Positions 7,259 through 14,979 of a stretch of 16,502 nt of DNA are shown here, in pieces. The position numbers were made by a program, and so were the translations under genes. The notes beneath the pieces are model-generated. The model did not search any database, was not told the DNA's origin, and saw only the letters and a list, made by a program, of their open reading frames with translations. Each line of letters starts with the position of its first letter. Position 1 is the stretch's first letter. This stretch comes from JBKCHH01 sp046302855 (GTDB lineage: Bacteria; Pseudomonadota; Alphaproteobacteria; Rickettsiales; UBA8987). The stretch lies in the NCBI GenBank assembly GCA_046302855.1, contig JBKCHH010000026.1:1-16502 (forward strand), in the 5' to 3' direction.

Positions 7259-8110
7259 ATGAGCATTTTAATAGCCGAGCCATTAGCCGAAGCAACGGCT
7301 ATAAAACCCAAACTTCCGCAATATTATTTTAAGCAGAATAATTTTGTTCTGTATAATTTAGATAGTTTAGAGTTTTTAAAAACCCTGCCTGAAAATTATG
7401 TTGATTTAATATTCGCAGACCCGCCCTACATGCTTTCTAACAATGGTTTTACCTGTCAAAATGGTAAAATGGTAAGTGTTAATAAGGGAAAGTGGGATGA
7501 AAGTAAGGGCATAGAAGAAGATTTAAATTTTCACCTCAACTGGCTTTCACAGTGCAGAAGAATTTTAAAACCACAAGGCACAATTTGGGTTAGTGGAACT
7601 TATCACTCTATCTATCAATGTGGCTATAGTTTACAAAAATTGGGCTTTCATATTTTAAATGATATTGCTTGGTTTAAATCAAACGCTTCACCCAATTTAA
7701 GTTGCAGATTCTTTACCGCCTCTCATGAAACTTTAATTTGGGCAAGAAAAGATAAAAAGGCAAAACATTATTTCGATTATAATTTAATGAAAGATGGCAA
7801 TTGGAAAGAAGATTTTATTAAAAAACAAGGCCTGCAGATGCGTTCTGTTTGGAGTATTAATCCACCAAAACCAAGTGAAAAAACCTTTGGTAAACACCCA
7901 ACCCAAAAACCGCTAGAGCTTTTAAAAAGAATTGTTCTAGCCTCTTCCAAGGAAGGTGATATTGTTTTAGACCCCTTTAATGGCAGTGGCACAACTGGGC
8001 TTATAGCCAATGCCTATAAGCGAAAATACATAGGTATAGACTTAGATAGCAAATATTTAGACCTTACCATTAAAAGGTTTGATGAAATGTTTAATAATAG
8101 AATAATATGA
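7259..8110 (+). CDS. Type II DNA adenine-N6 methyltransferase, beta class
   Basis: This enzyme transfers a methyl group from S-adenosylmethionine to adenine in a specific DNA site, shielding it from the partner nuclease. With the ATG at 7259 it has 283 residues; an upstream in-frame TTG (7211) would add 16 residues encoded across a hairpin and is less likely. The motif order is that of the beta class: catalytic motif IV FADPPYML (residues 52-59), the target-recognition region, motif X (KHPTQKPLELL, 212-222), then the SAM-binding motif I LDPFNGSGTTGL (237-248). NASPNLSCRFFTASHETLIW (142-161) resembles DpnA/HindIII-type methylases more than CcrM, and the C-terminal DNA-binding extension of CcrM is absent. 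The target sequence cannot be read from the protein. Its last 4 bases overlap the start of the nuclease gene, so the two are co-translated. Confidence 0.93.
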   Translation: MSILIAEPLAEATAIKPKLPQYYFKQNNFVLYNLDSLEFLKTLPENYVDLIFADPPYMLSNNGFTCQNGKMVSVNKGKWDESKGIEEDLNFHLNWLSQCRRILKPQGTIWVSGTYHSIYQCGYSLQKLGFHILNDIAWFKSNASPNLSCRFFTASHETLIWARKDKKAKHYFDYNLMKDGNWKEDFIKKQGLQMRSVWSINPPKPSEKTFGKHPTQKPLELLKRIVLASSKEGDIVLDPFNGSGTTGLIANAYKRKYIGIDLDSKYLDLTIKRFDEMFNNRII

Positions 8111-8628
8111 AAAAATCTGGCAAGGGCGGAGCAAACACCAAAACAGGATTAGTTTTTGAAGGAAAAACAGATCTATCAACCTTTTTAGCCTCACAAAAGG
8201 GCTATAAAATAGAAGGTGAAAAGGTATTTTTTCAAAATGAATTGGTTGCAAGAGTATTTAAAAAGCACTCTTTTTATAATGTTTTCTTAAAAGAATTGGG
8301 TATTGATTGGCAAAAGATTATTTCAAGAAAAATTCTGCCAGATGATTCAATTTTTGTTATAGTTAAAAATACCCTATATATAATTGAATGCAAATTTCAG
8401 CAGGTTGAAGGCTCGGTTGATGAAAAACTACAAACCTGTGATTTTAAAAAGAAGCAATATCAAAAGCTACTATCCAGAGCCAATATAGAGGTGGGCTATC
8501 TATATATTCTTAATGATTGGTTTAAAAACGAAAGGTATAAAGATGTTTTGGATTATATCATTTCAGTTAATTGTGAGTTTTATTTTGAATATCTACCCCT
8601 TACAAAAATTGGTTTGCCAACGCCTTAA
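8107..8628 (+). CDS. Probable type II restriction endonuclease, PD-(D/E)XK fold
   Basis: The 173-residue protein is encoded directly after the methyltransferase with an ATGA overlap, the usual pairing of a restriction-modification unit. It shows a PD-(D/E)XK nuclease core: PDDSIFVIVKNTLYIIECKF supplies the acidic residue(s) at 79-80 and the E94-C-K96 half. Glu18 in GLVFEGKTDL may be the additional helix-borne glutamate. SVDEKLQTCDFKKKQYQKL after the core is a recognisable conserved stretch in such nucleases. It would cut unmodified DNA at the site protected by the partner. The protein is small for the class but no core motif is missing. Its last six codons and stop lie inside a repeat that recurs upstream of prs, so the C-terminus may have been altered by that repeat. 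Arg codons are AGA/AGG like the host genes. The exact specificity is unknown. Confidence 0.8.
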   Translation: MKKSGKGGANTKTGLVFEGKTDLSTFLASQKGYKIEGEKVFFQNELVARVFKKHSFYNVFLKELGIDWQKIISRKILPDDSIFVIVKNTLYIIECKFQQVEGSVDEKLQTCDFKKKQYQKLLSRANIEVGYLYILNDWFKNERYKDVLDYIISVNCEFYFEYLPLTKIGLPTP

Positions 8629-8664
8629 GTGCTTGTTAACAAATCTCTTTCAGCACCTTAAATT
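8608..8664. repeat. Direct repeat copy A with hairpin, downstream flank of ATPase gene
   Basis: The 27 bp at 8608-8634 match 11493-11519 at 24 positions, the differences all being purine transitions. TTAACAAATCT (8636-8646) and TTCAGCACC (8649-8657) then recur exactly, in order, at 11525-11535 and 11563-11571. Within the copy, TTAAGTGCT (8625-8633) and AGCACCTTAA (8652-8661) are inverted repeats with one bulged base. The hairpin contains the stop codons of both the nuclease and the ATPase and could act as a bidirectional terminator. Confidence 0.75.
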
Positions 8665-11408
8665 ACACTCCTATTTTTTTGCCGAGTCTTAAAGTATAGC
8701 CGAATTTGTTTTTCAATTTCAACAATTACAAATAGTGCTATACCAACAGCAATAATTAGCACCCCGTCCCAAAACGGAACTGATACAGTTGAAAATATCG
8801 CTTGCAGTGGCTTAAGATAAGTAATTGCAAACTGTGCTATAGCAATAATTATCACTATCAGCCACACCACTTTTGTACCACGCACCGCCTTTAAAGTGAA
8901 CGATGTGCCGTAAATATTACGAATAAAAAACAAATGGAAAATCTCCATCACAACTAAGGTATTTAAAGCTATAGTGCGGGCAAGTTCTACTGAATACCCT
9001 TTTTCAATTGCATAGGAATAAATACCATAAACTCCACATGAAAATAAAAAGGATACCAGTGCAATATGCCATATTAACTCACCGCTTAAAAGAGGCTCAT
9101 TGCGTTTGCGTGGAGGGCGACTCATAGTATTTGCTTCTGTTGGTTCAAATGCTAGGGCAAGCCCTAAGGTTACGGCAGTTATTAAATTTATCCAAAGAAT
9201 TTGAATTGCCGTTATAGGCAATGTCATACCAAAAAGTAAGGCTACAATAATACACATCGCTTCACCACCATTCGTTGGTAATTCAAAACTAATTACCTTT
9301 TTAATATTATCATAAACAGTTCTACCTTCACGCACAGAGTCAACAATGGAGGCAAAATTGTCGTCCACCAGCACCATTTTAGCTACTTCCTTAGTAGCTT
9401 CTGAACCCTTTTTTCCCATAGCAATGCCAACATCAGCACGTTTAAGCGCTGGGGCATCATTTACCCCATCACCCGTCATGGCAACTATCATACTATGTGA
9501 TTGTAGTGCCATAACTAAACGAAGTTTATGCTCTGGGCTGGTTCGGGCGAAAATATCGCAACCTAAAACAGCACTTTTTAATTCGTCATCACTCATATTG
9601 TCTAAATCTGTGCCAGTAAGCACTGTATTAAAGTTTTGCAAACCAATTTGCTTGCCAATTGCTAGAGCCGTTTTGGCATGATCTCCCGTTATCATTTTTA
9701 CATCAATACCAGCATTTTTACACTGTAATATTGCTAAAATGGCTTCACTGCGTGGGGGATCTATCATTCCAACCATACCAAGTAGGGTTAGTGAACCTTC
9801 TACATCTTTATGCTCTAGCACTGTATGCTTTGGGTTTACAGCCTTAACAGCAAAAGCTAACACCCGCTGACCAAGAGCAGCAATGGTTTCTACCTTATTA
9901 TTCCAGTAAGCGATATTAAGTGACTGGGTTTTACCATCTTTACCTTGTTGATTGTTACACATGCTAAGTATGCGCTCAGGTGCACCTTTTACAAATATAA
10001 AGGCTTGATTTTCGTGATTGTGATTTAAAGTTGCCATAAAGCGATGGTTAGCATCAAAGGCAATGGCATCTGTGCGTTTCCACACCATTTGCTGTGTTCG
10101 TATATCTAAACCTATTTTCTGTGCGAAGGTGAGTAGAGCGCCTTCCATAGGGTCGCCCTCTACAGTCCATACGCTACCATGCTGAACAAGCTGTGCATCA
10201 TTACAAAGTGTGGCGGCACGTGCAAGTTCTTCTAGTTCAATATGTTCAGAAGGAGAAACTTTATTATCTTCCAACTTCAATATTCCTTTTGGAATATATC
10301 CATCACCCTCTAGCGTAAACAAGTGCTTGTAAGTAAGTAATGAAGATACCATCATTTCATTTCGGGTAAGGGTGCCAGTTTTATCGGTACATATAACAGA
10401 AACCGAACCTAGCGTTTCAATAGCAGGCAGATGGCGAACAATAGCGTTGCGTTTTGCCATAGATTTTACCCCAACAGCAAGGGTAATGGTAAGCACCGCT
10501 GGTAAACCTTCTGGAATTGCCGCTACTGACAAGCCAATTACCGCCATGAATATTTCTGTAAAATCGTAATGTTTAATAAAATAACCGAAAACCAGCAATA
10601 AAAAGGCAATAAATAAAATGAAAACAGTTAGCCATTTTGAAAAAACGCTCATTTGCTTTACTAGTGGCGTGGTTAGCGTTTCAACCTTAGATAATAGACC
10701 ACTAATACGACCAATTTCAGCTTTATTACCAGTTGCCACAACTACACCACTTCCTTGACCACTAGTTACCAGCGTACCTGAAAAAAGCATACATGAGCGA
10801 TCACCCAAGGGGGCATTTTCCTTAACTGGTTTTGTGTGCTTTTCAACCGGAACAGATTCACCCGTAAGTATTGCTTCTTGCACAAAAAGACCATGCACAT
10901 TAATAAGACGCAAATCTGCAGGCACCTTATCACCTGCTTCTATTAGCACAATATCACCGGGAACAAGGTTTTCTGCCCCTATACTCATACGCCTACCATC
11001 GCGAATAACATTAGCATGTAAGGCAAGCATATGCCTAATAGCATCCATAGCCTTTTGTGCCTTGCCTTCTTGAATATAGCCGATTATGGCGTTAATAATA
11101 ACAACCGCCAAAATAACGCCCGCATCTACCAGATGATTTAAAAACACTGTAACCAGAGCACAGCCAATTAGAATATAAATTAAGATGTTGTGAAATTGCA
11201 AAAAAAACCGCTTTAAGTTGCTGGTTTTAATACCTTCTGGAAGGCGATTTTCCCCATATTTTTTAAGTCTTTCTTCAGCCTGATAAGATGTAAGGCCATC
11301 AGTTGAAGCTTCAAGTTGCCTTAGTGAATTATCTGCAGAAATATTATGCCACTTGGTATTAATTTGCCTTGTTTCTGCCTGCTTCATATATGTTTTTAAT
11401 TCTAACAT
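8658..11408 (-). CDS. P-type cation-transporting ATPase (type II, SERCA/PMR1-like)
   Basis: A 916-residue inner-membrane pump that couples ATP hydrolysis to cation transport. Visible landmarks: cation-ATPase N-terminal domain (about 20-75), actuator TGES (182-185), M4 motif PEGLP (299-303), phosphorylation site DKTGT (Asp342), nucleotide-binding KGAPE (474-478), TGDH (574-577), the hinge TGDGVNDAP (645-653) and a C-terminal set of transmembrane helices. Compared with SERCA, E300 in M4, N713 and E716 in M5, and N741 and T744 in M6 are kept. The M6 aspartate shared by both Ca sites is Ala745 (NLITAVTLGL instead of NLVTDGLP). The transported ion is therefore uncertain and calcium should not be assumed. 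Most Arg codons are CGN, whereas neighbours mainly use AGA/AGG. With the flanking direct repeats this suggests acquisition by transfer. An internal Met8 is an alternative start. Confidence 0.93.
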   Translation of the reverse strand: MLELKTYMKQAETRQINTKWHNISADNSLRQLEASTDGLTSYQAEERLKKYGENRLPEGIKTSNLKRFFLQFHNILIYILIGCALVTVFLNHLVDAGVILAVVIINAIIGYIQEGKAQKAMDAIRHMLALHANVIRDGRRMSIGAENLVPGDIVLIEAGDKVPADLRLINVHGLFVQEAILTGESVPVEKHTKPVKENAPLGDRSCMLFSGTLVTSGQGSGVVVATGNKAEIGRISGLLSKVETLTTPLVKQMSVFSKWLTVFILFIAFLLLVFGYFIKHYDFTEIFMAVIGLSVAAIPEGLPAVLTITLAVGVKSMAKRNAIVRHLPAIETLGSVSVICTDKTGTLTRNEMMVSSLLTYKHLFTLEGDGYIPKGILKLEDNKVSPSEHIELEELARAATLCNDAQLVQHGSVWTVEGDPMEGALLTFAQKIGLDIRTQQMVWKRTDAIAFDANHRFMATLNHNHENQAFIFVKGAPERILSMCNNQQGKDGKTQSLNIAYWNNKVETIAALGQRVLAFAVKAVNPKHTVLEHKDVEGSLTLLGMVGMIDPPRSEAILAILQCKNAGIDVKMITGDHAKTALAIGKQIGLQNFNTVLTGTDLDNMSDDELKSAVLGCDIFARTSPEHKLRLVMALQSHSMIVAMTGDGVNDAPALKRADVGIAMGKKGSEATKEVAKMVLVDDNFASIVDSVREGRTVYDNIKKVISFELPTNGGEAMCIIVALLFGMTLPITAIQILWINLITAVTLGLALAFEPTEANTMSRPPRKRNEPLLSGELIWHIALVSFLFSCGVYGIYSYAIEKGYSVELARTIALNTLVVMEIFHLFFIRNIYGTSFTLKAVRGTKVVWLIVIIIAIAQFAITYLKPLQAIFSTVSVPFWDGVLIIAVGIALFVIVEIEKQIRLYFKTRQKNRSVI

Positions 11409-11492
11409 ATTGTAAGCAAAATGAAAAATTGTTCTACAGATTTTTTAATATTGGACTTCTTTCATAGCCTTAAATTGTTCTTTAATATAGCA

Positions 11493-11577
11493 ATTGATTT
11501 GCCAGCGCCTTAGGTGCTTAAAGATTAACAAATCTATAGACAATTAGCCCATATATTGCTAGTTCAGCACCGTAAAT
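11493..11577. repeat. Direct repeat copy B with hairpin, upstream flank of ATPase gene
   Basis: This is the second copy of the repeat at 8608-8664, in the same orientation. It differs mainly by a 4-base and a roughly 27-base expansion of the loop. TTAGGTGCT (11510-11518) and AGCACCGTAA (11566-11575) form the same type of one-bulge stem, but around a 47-nt loop. It occupies much of the 187-bp gap between the divergent ATPase and prs genes, so any prs promoter probably overlaps it. The rest of the gap (11409-11492) shows no further gene. Confidence 0.75.
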
Positions 11578-11595
11578 CCGTAAATTCAAACAATT

Positions 11596-12531
11596 ATGAA
11601 GTTGATTTCTGGCAAGGCAAATAACCCGCTATCGCAAGCCATTGCCAAACATCTAAACATTCCTTTAATGAACGCTACTATAAAGCGTTTTTCTGATAGT
11701 GAAATATTTGTTGAAATTAACGAAAATGTGCGTGGGCAAGATGTTTTTGTTATCCAACCCACCGCCTTCCCCGCCAATGAAACCATAATGGAATTATTGA
11801 TTATTCTAGATACTTTAAAAAGGGCTTCAGCTAAAAGAATTACCGCTGTTATCCCATACTTTGGCTATGCTAGGCAAGATAGAAAACCTGGCCCCAGAAC
11901 GCCCATTTCTGCCAAGCTAGTTGCTAATTTAATAACCATAGCTGGGGCAAACAGGGTTTTAACCCTAGATTTACACGCTGGGCAAATTCAAGGCTTTTTT
12001 GATATTCCGTTAGATAACCTATATGCCGAACCTGTTTTGGTTAAGGATATAAAAGAAAAATATAATCTAAAAAATACGGCAATCATTTCCCCAGATGTGG
12101 GTGGCGTAGTGCGGGCTAGGGCATTTGCTAAAAGGCTAGATACCACCCTTGCTATTATTGATAAAAGGCGGCTAAAACCAAACGAATCAGAAGTTCTAAA
12201 TGTAATTGGTGATGTTAAGGGTAAAGATTGTATAATTGTAGATGATATTGTGGATACTGCCGGCACCTTGTGTAATGCCTCTGATGCTTTAATGTCTATG
12301 GGGGCAAAATCAGTTGTGGCATACATTACGCACGGGGTTTTATCTGGCCCAGCGATTGAAAGAATCGCCAATTCATCATTAAAAGAGCTAGTAATTACCG
12401 ATTCTATTTTACAACCAGAGCTTACAAAGTTTAAACAGGCAAAAATTTCAGTAATCACTATATCTGCCCTAATGGGTGAGGCGATGAAAAGAATAGCCGA
12501 TGATGGCTCTGTTTCTAGTTTATTTGATTGA
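11596..12531 (+). CDS. prs: Ribose-phosphate pyrophosphokinase (PRPP synthetase)
   Basis: Prs makes 5-phosphoribosyl diphosphate from ribose 5-phosphate and ATP, feeding purine, pyrimidine, histidine, tryptophan and NAD synthesis. Its 311 residues are the normal class I length. [20 protein letters not shown] (32-51) is the N-terminal signature, [11 protein letters not shown] (87-97) the ATP/catalytic flexible region, [11 protein letters not shown] (125-135) carries the metal-binding His127, and [10 protein letters not shown] (216-225) is the PRPP-binding loop. The C-terminal GSVSSLFD end is typical. It is cytoplasmic and probably a hexamer, as in the family. No Shine-Dalgarno is visible before the ATG. 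Upstream lies repeat copy B; downstream is a repeat-bearing gap before convergent flhA. Confidence 0.97.
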   Translation: MKLISGKANNPLSQAIAKHLNIPLMNATIKRFSDSEIFVEINENVRGQDVFVIQPTAFPANETIMELLIILDTLKRASAKRITAVIPYFGYARQDRKPGPRTPISAKLVANLITIAGANRVLTLDLHAGQIQGFFDIPLDNLYAEPVLVKDIKEKYNLKNTAIISPDVGGVVRARAFAKRLDTTLAIIDKRRLKPNESEVLNVIGDVKGKDCIIVDDIVDTAGTLCNASDALMSMGAKSVVAYITHGVLSGPAIERIANSSLKELVITDSILQPELTKFKQAKISVITISALMGEAMKRIADDGSVSSLFD

Positions 12532-12567
12532 GGGCGGATGGTTGGGCAGAGCGAAGGAATTTAAAAC

Positions 12568-12643
12568 ATTATGCAGAGGTCTTAAAAATCAAAAACCATC
12601 CTTCAAACCATCATCACCCGTATTACGCAGAGGTTTTTAAAAT
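12568..12643 (+). repeat. Pair of imperfect 22-bp direct repeats in the prs-flhA gap
   Basis: 12568-12589 and 12622-12643 share 19 of 22 bases around a common core GCAGAGGT, with starts 54 bp apart. A 69-codon open frame (12528-12737) reads through both, giving HYAEVLK and YYAEVFK, but it overlaps the prs stop, has no recognisable protein features and is composed of the repeats, so I do not call it a gene. Confidence 0.5.
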
Positions 12644-12673
12644 GGCTTTTCTTGCAACAACTATCCTGAAATC

Positions 12674-12734
12674 CAAGCTATGCCTTGTTTATGGATTGCT
12701 TCTTCGCTTCACTCATCGCAATGATAGCTTTCCT
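12674..12734. repeat. Palindromic dispersed-type intergenic repeat
   Basis: The 238 bp between prs and convergent flhA (12532-12769) hold no convincing gene. Within them, outer arms AAGCTAT (12675-12681) and ATAGCTT (12724-12730) enclose inner arms ATTGC (12695-12699) and GCAAT (12718-12722). On the minus strand it reads ATTGCGATGAGTGAAGCGAA then GAAGCAATCCA. This resembles the widely dispersed CATTGCGAG...GAAGCAATCC palindrome seen in many low-GC proteobacterial genomes. It may also mark the ends of the two converging transcripts. Confidence 0.55.
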
Positions 12735-12769
12735 TGATTTGTTCTTTTATAAATAAGAATTGGTATTAC

Positions 12770-14893
12770 TCAAACCATTCCCAAATTTCTAATTCTAGCC
12801 TTGTTGTGAACTTCTCTTTGCGCCATTACTACTAGTTGGGGTTTAATTCGTTCTACTACTGCCCTCACATAGGGGCGGTTTTGGTTGGAGGTTACAATCA
12901 CTGGCAAATCGCCATTGATTGCATTTCGCTCTAAGGCCTTGTTTAAACTTACTACAAACTTTTGTAGCTTACTTGGGGCAAGGGAAAGCTGTTTATCGTC
13001 ACCATCACCCACCAAACTTTCAGAAAAATCTTTCTCCCATTCAGGCGATAAGGTTACTATGGGCAATTCTTCATTTATAGTATGTTGATAGGTAATTTGC
13101 CTGCCCAAACGCCCCCTTACATGCTCCGTAATGTTTTTTGAGCTTTTGGTGAATTTTGTAGCCTCGGCAATTGCTTCTAAAATTGTTGGCAAATCGCGAA
13201 TGGAAATTTTTTCCTCTAGCAGATTTTGCAGAATTTTTTGCAGCGCACCAATAGTTATTTGCGATGGGATAATATCTGAAACCAGTTTTTTCTGCGTTTT
13301 TTCTAGTGCCTCAATAAGGTTCTGCGTTTCTGTGTAGGTAAGCAGTTCGGCGATATTTTCTTTTATGGTTTCAGTTAAGTGGGTGGTGATAACCGATGAG
13401 GCGGGAACCACCGTATAGTTATTCATTATCGCCTGTTCTTTTTGAGCCTCACTTACCCATTTTGCAGGCAGGCCAAAGGTGGGGTCGGTAGTATCATCCC
13501 CCTGCAACATAATTTTTTTGCCAGTTGGATCCATTACTAAATACTTGTCTGGCTTTATTTTGCCCCTTGCACATTCAATCTCTTTAATTTTTATGGAATA
13601 GGTTTCAGAATCAAGCTGGATGTTATCGGCAATCCGCACACTGGGTAGAATAAAACCAAGCTCTTTCGCCAAGGATTTCCTTAGGTTTTTAATCTGCTCT
13701 GCCAGTTTACCCTTAGCACCAGTAGCTAGGGGAACTAGCGAATAGCCAAGCTCTACAGAAATTGCATCTATTTTTAAGGCACTATCTACCTTTTCTTCTT
13801 CCTGCTTTTGCCCTGCTACCACTTGGTCTTGTGATTCGCGCACCTTTTCTATTGATTCTTTAATAACCTTTTTATCAATCTGTGAACGCAAAAAGTAGCC
13901 AAGCCCGCCAGTTAAAAAGGCTAACATCAAAAAAGGAATGGAGGGAAGGGATGGGATAAGGCTTAAAATTATAGCTAAAATGCCAGTCATCATCATAGCC
14001 CTTGGAAACCTTCCCAGCTGGGCAAACACCGCCTTATCTGCCGAACCCTCTACACCAGATTTGGTAACTAGTAAACCAGCAGCTGAAGAAATAATTAGCG
14101 ATGGAATTTGCGAAACCAAACCATCACCAATGGTTAAAACGGTATAGGTGTGAACGGCATCTTCAAAGGCTAAGCCCTTTTGTGCCACCCCAATTATTAT
14201 GCCACCAATAAAATTTACGAAGGTTATAATTATGCCAGCTATAGCATCACCCTTTACAAACTTGCTGGCACCATCCATGGATCCAAAAAATGAACTTTCA
14301 TCTTCTAGATCTTTTCGCCTTTTTTTGGCAATTTTTTCATCGATTAAACCGGCAGATAGGTCTGCATCTATTGCCATTTGTTTGCCAGGCATTGAATCTA
14401 AAGTAAATCTAGCTGCAACTTCAGCAATTCTGCCCGAACCCTTGGTGATAACCACAAAATTTATAAGTGTTATGATTATAAAAACTATCACGCCAATTAC
14501 CACATTCCCACCCGTTACTAAGGTTCCAAATGCCTCTACCACATGCCCTGCCGCATCTGTTCCGGTATGACCCTCTGAAAGTATGGTTCTGGTAGTGGCA
14601 ATATTCATCGCCAGCCGAAACAGGGTAACAACTAATAAAATGGTGGGGAAGGCATTAAAATCTAGCGATTTTTCTACCATCATAACATTTAAAATAATTA
14701 GAATTGCCACCACTATAGACATACTCAAAAACACATCTATCAGCCAGCCCGGCATGGGGAAAAGCATAATAGAAAGGGTGCCAAGAACCGCTATTGAAAA
14801 ATAAATATCATTATATTTGGTAGCCCTTTGAAAAAAGCCCAAAAACCCACCATCGGCTGGGATTATACCTTTATTTATTGCTGGGTCTGCCAT
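12770..14893 (-). CDS. flhA: Flagellar biosynthesis protein FlhA
   Basis: FlhA is the large export-gate protein of the flagellar type III secretion apparatus. Its membrane half uses proton motive force and its cytoplasmic ring docks chaperone-substrate complexes. The 707 residues match the usual length (about 690-700). Several transmembrane segments lie in residues 30-350. The FHIPEP-family signature FTLDSMPGKQMAIDADL (163-179) is followed by RRKDLEDESSFFGSMDGA, and the C-terminal cytoplasmic domain starts at about 350. The C-terminus (LVVMAQREV, then RIRNLGMV) is intact. FlhA can be confused with virulence homologs of the SctV family, but the signature and alphaproteobacterial-type N-terminus (ATKYNDIYFSIAVLG) favour flagellar. 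No other flagellar gene is in the window, so motility genes are presumably scattered. It is divergent from ispDF, 86 bp apart. Confidence 0.95.
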   Translation of the reverse strand: MADPAINKGIIPADGGFLGFFQRATKYNDIYFSIAVLGTLSIMLFPMPGWLIDVFLSMSIVVAILIILNVMMVEKSLDFNAFPTILLVVTLFRLAMNIATTRTILSEGHTGTDAAGHVVEAFGTLVTGGNVVIGVIVFIIITLINFVVITKGSGRIAEVAARFTLDSMPGKQMAIDADLSAGLIDEKIAKKRRKDLEDESSFFGSMDGASKFVKGDAIAGIIITFVNFIGGIIIGVAQKGLAFEDAVHTYTVLTIGDGLVSQIPSLIISSAAGLLVTKSGVEGSADKAVFAQLGRFPRAMMMTGILAIILSLIPSLPSIPFLMLAFLTGGLGYFLRSQIDKKVIKESIEKVRESQDQVVAGQKQEEEKVDSALKIDAISVELGYSLVPLATGAKGKLAEQIKNLRKSLAKELGFILPSVRIADNIQLDSETYSIKIKEIECARGKIKPDKYLVMDPTGKKIMLQGDDTTDPTFGLPAKWVSEAQKEQAIMNNYTVVPASSVITTHLTETIKENIAELLTYTETQNLIEALEKTQKKLVSDIIPSQITIGALQKILQNLLEEKISIRDLPTILEAIAEATKFTKSSKNITEHVRGRLGRQITYQHTINEELPIVTLSPEWEKDFSESLVGDGDDKQLSLAPSKLQKFVVSLNKALERNAINGDLPVIVTSNQNRPYVRAVVERIKPQLVVMAQREVHNKARIRNLGMV

Positions 14894-14912
14894 TGATGGT
14901 TTTGCGATTATT

Positions 14913-14941
14913 TTGACTATGAGGGATTATTTTTATATAAG
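14913..14941 (+). promoter_or_regulatory. Candidate sigma70 promoter for ispDF
   Basis: TTGACT (14913-14918, 5/6 to consensus), a 17-bp spacer and TATAAG (14936-14941, 5/6) lie 38 bp before the ispDF ATG in the 86-bp gap shared with divergent flhA. This is the best consensus match among the intergenic regions. Confidence 0.6.
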
Positions 14942-14979
14942 CTGTTTTTTATAGTAAAAGAAAAAAATTTAACATTAAA

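Noticed and set aside
11421..11513. A 30-codon frame on the plus strand ending in IDLPAP, compared with the nuclease C-terminus
   Set aside because: Similarity to the nuclease stops at the repeat boundary; upstream residues do not align convincingly, so I do not call it a nuclease pseudogene.
8658..11577. The repeat-flanked ATPase as a classical insertion sequence or composite transposon
   Set aside because: The repeats are direct and about 57-85 bp, with no transposase frame in or near them on either strand.
12528..12737. A 69-codon open frame after prs
   Set aside because: It overlaps the prs stop by 4 bases, consists of intergenic repeat sequence (duplicated HYAEVLK/YYAEVFK) and has no recognisable domain; more likely a chance frame through repeats.
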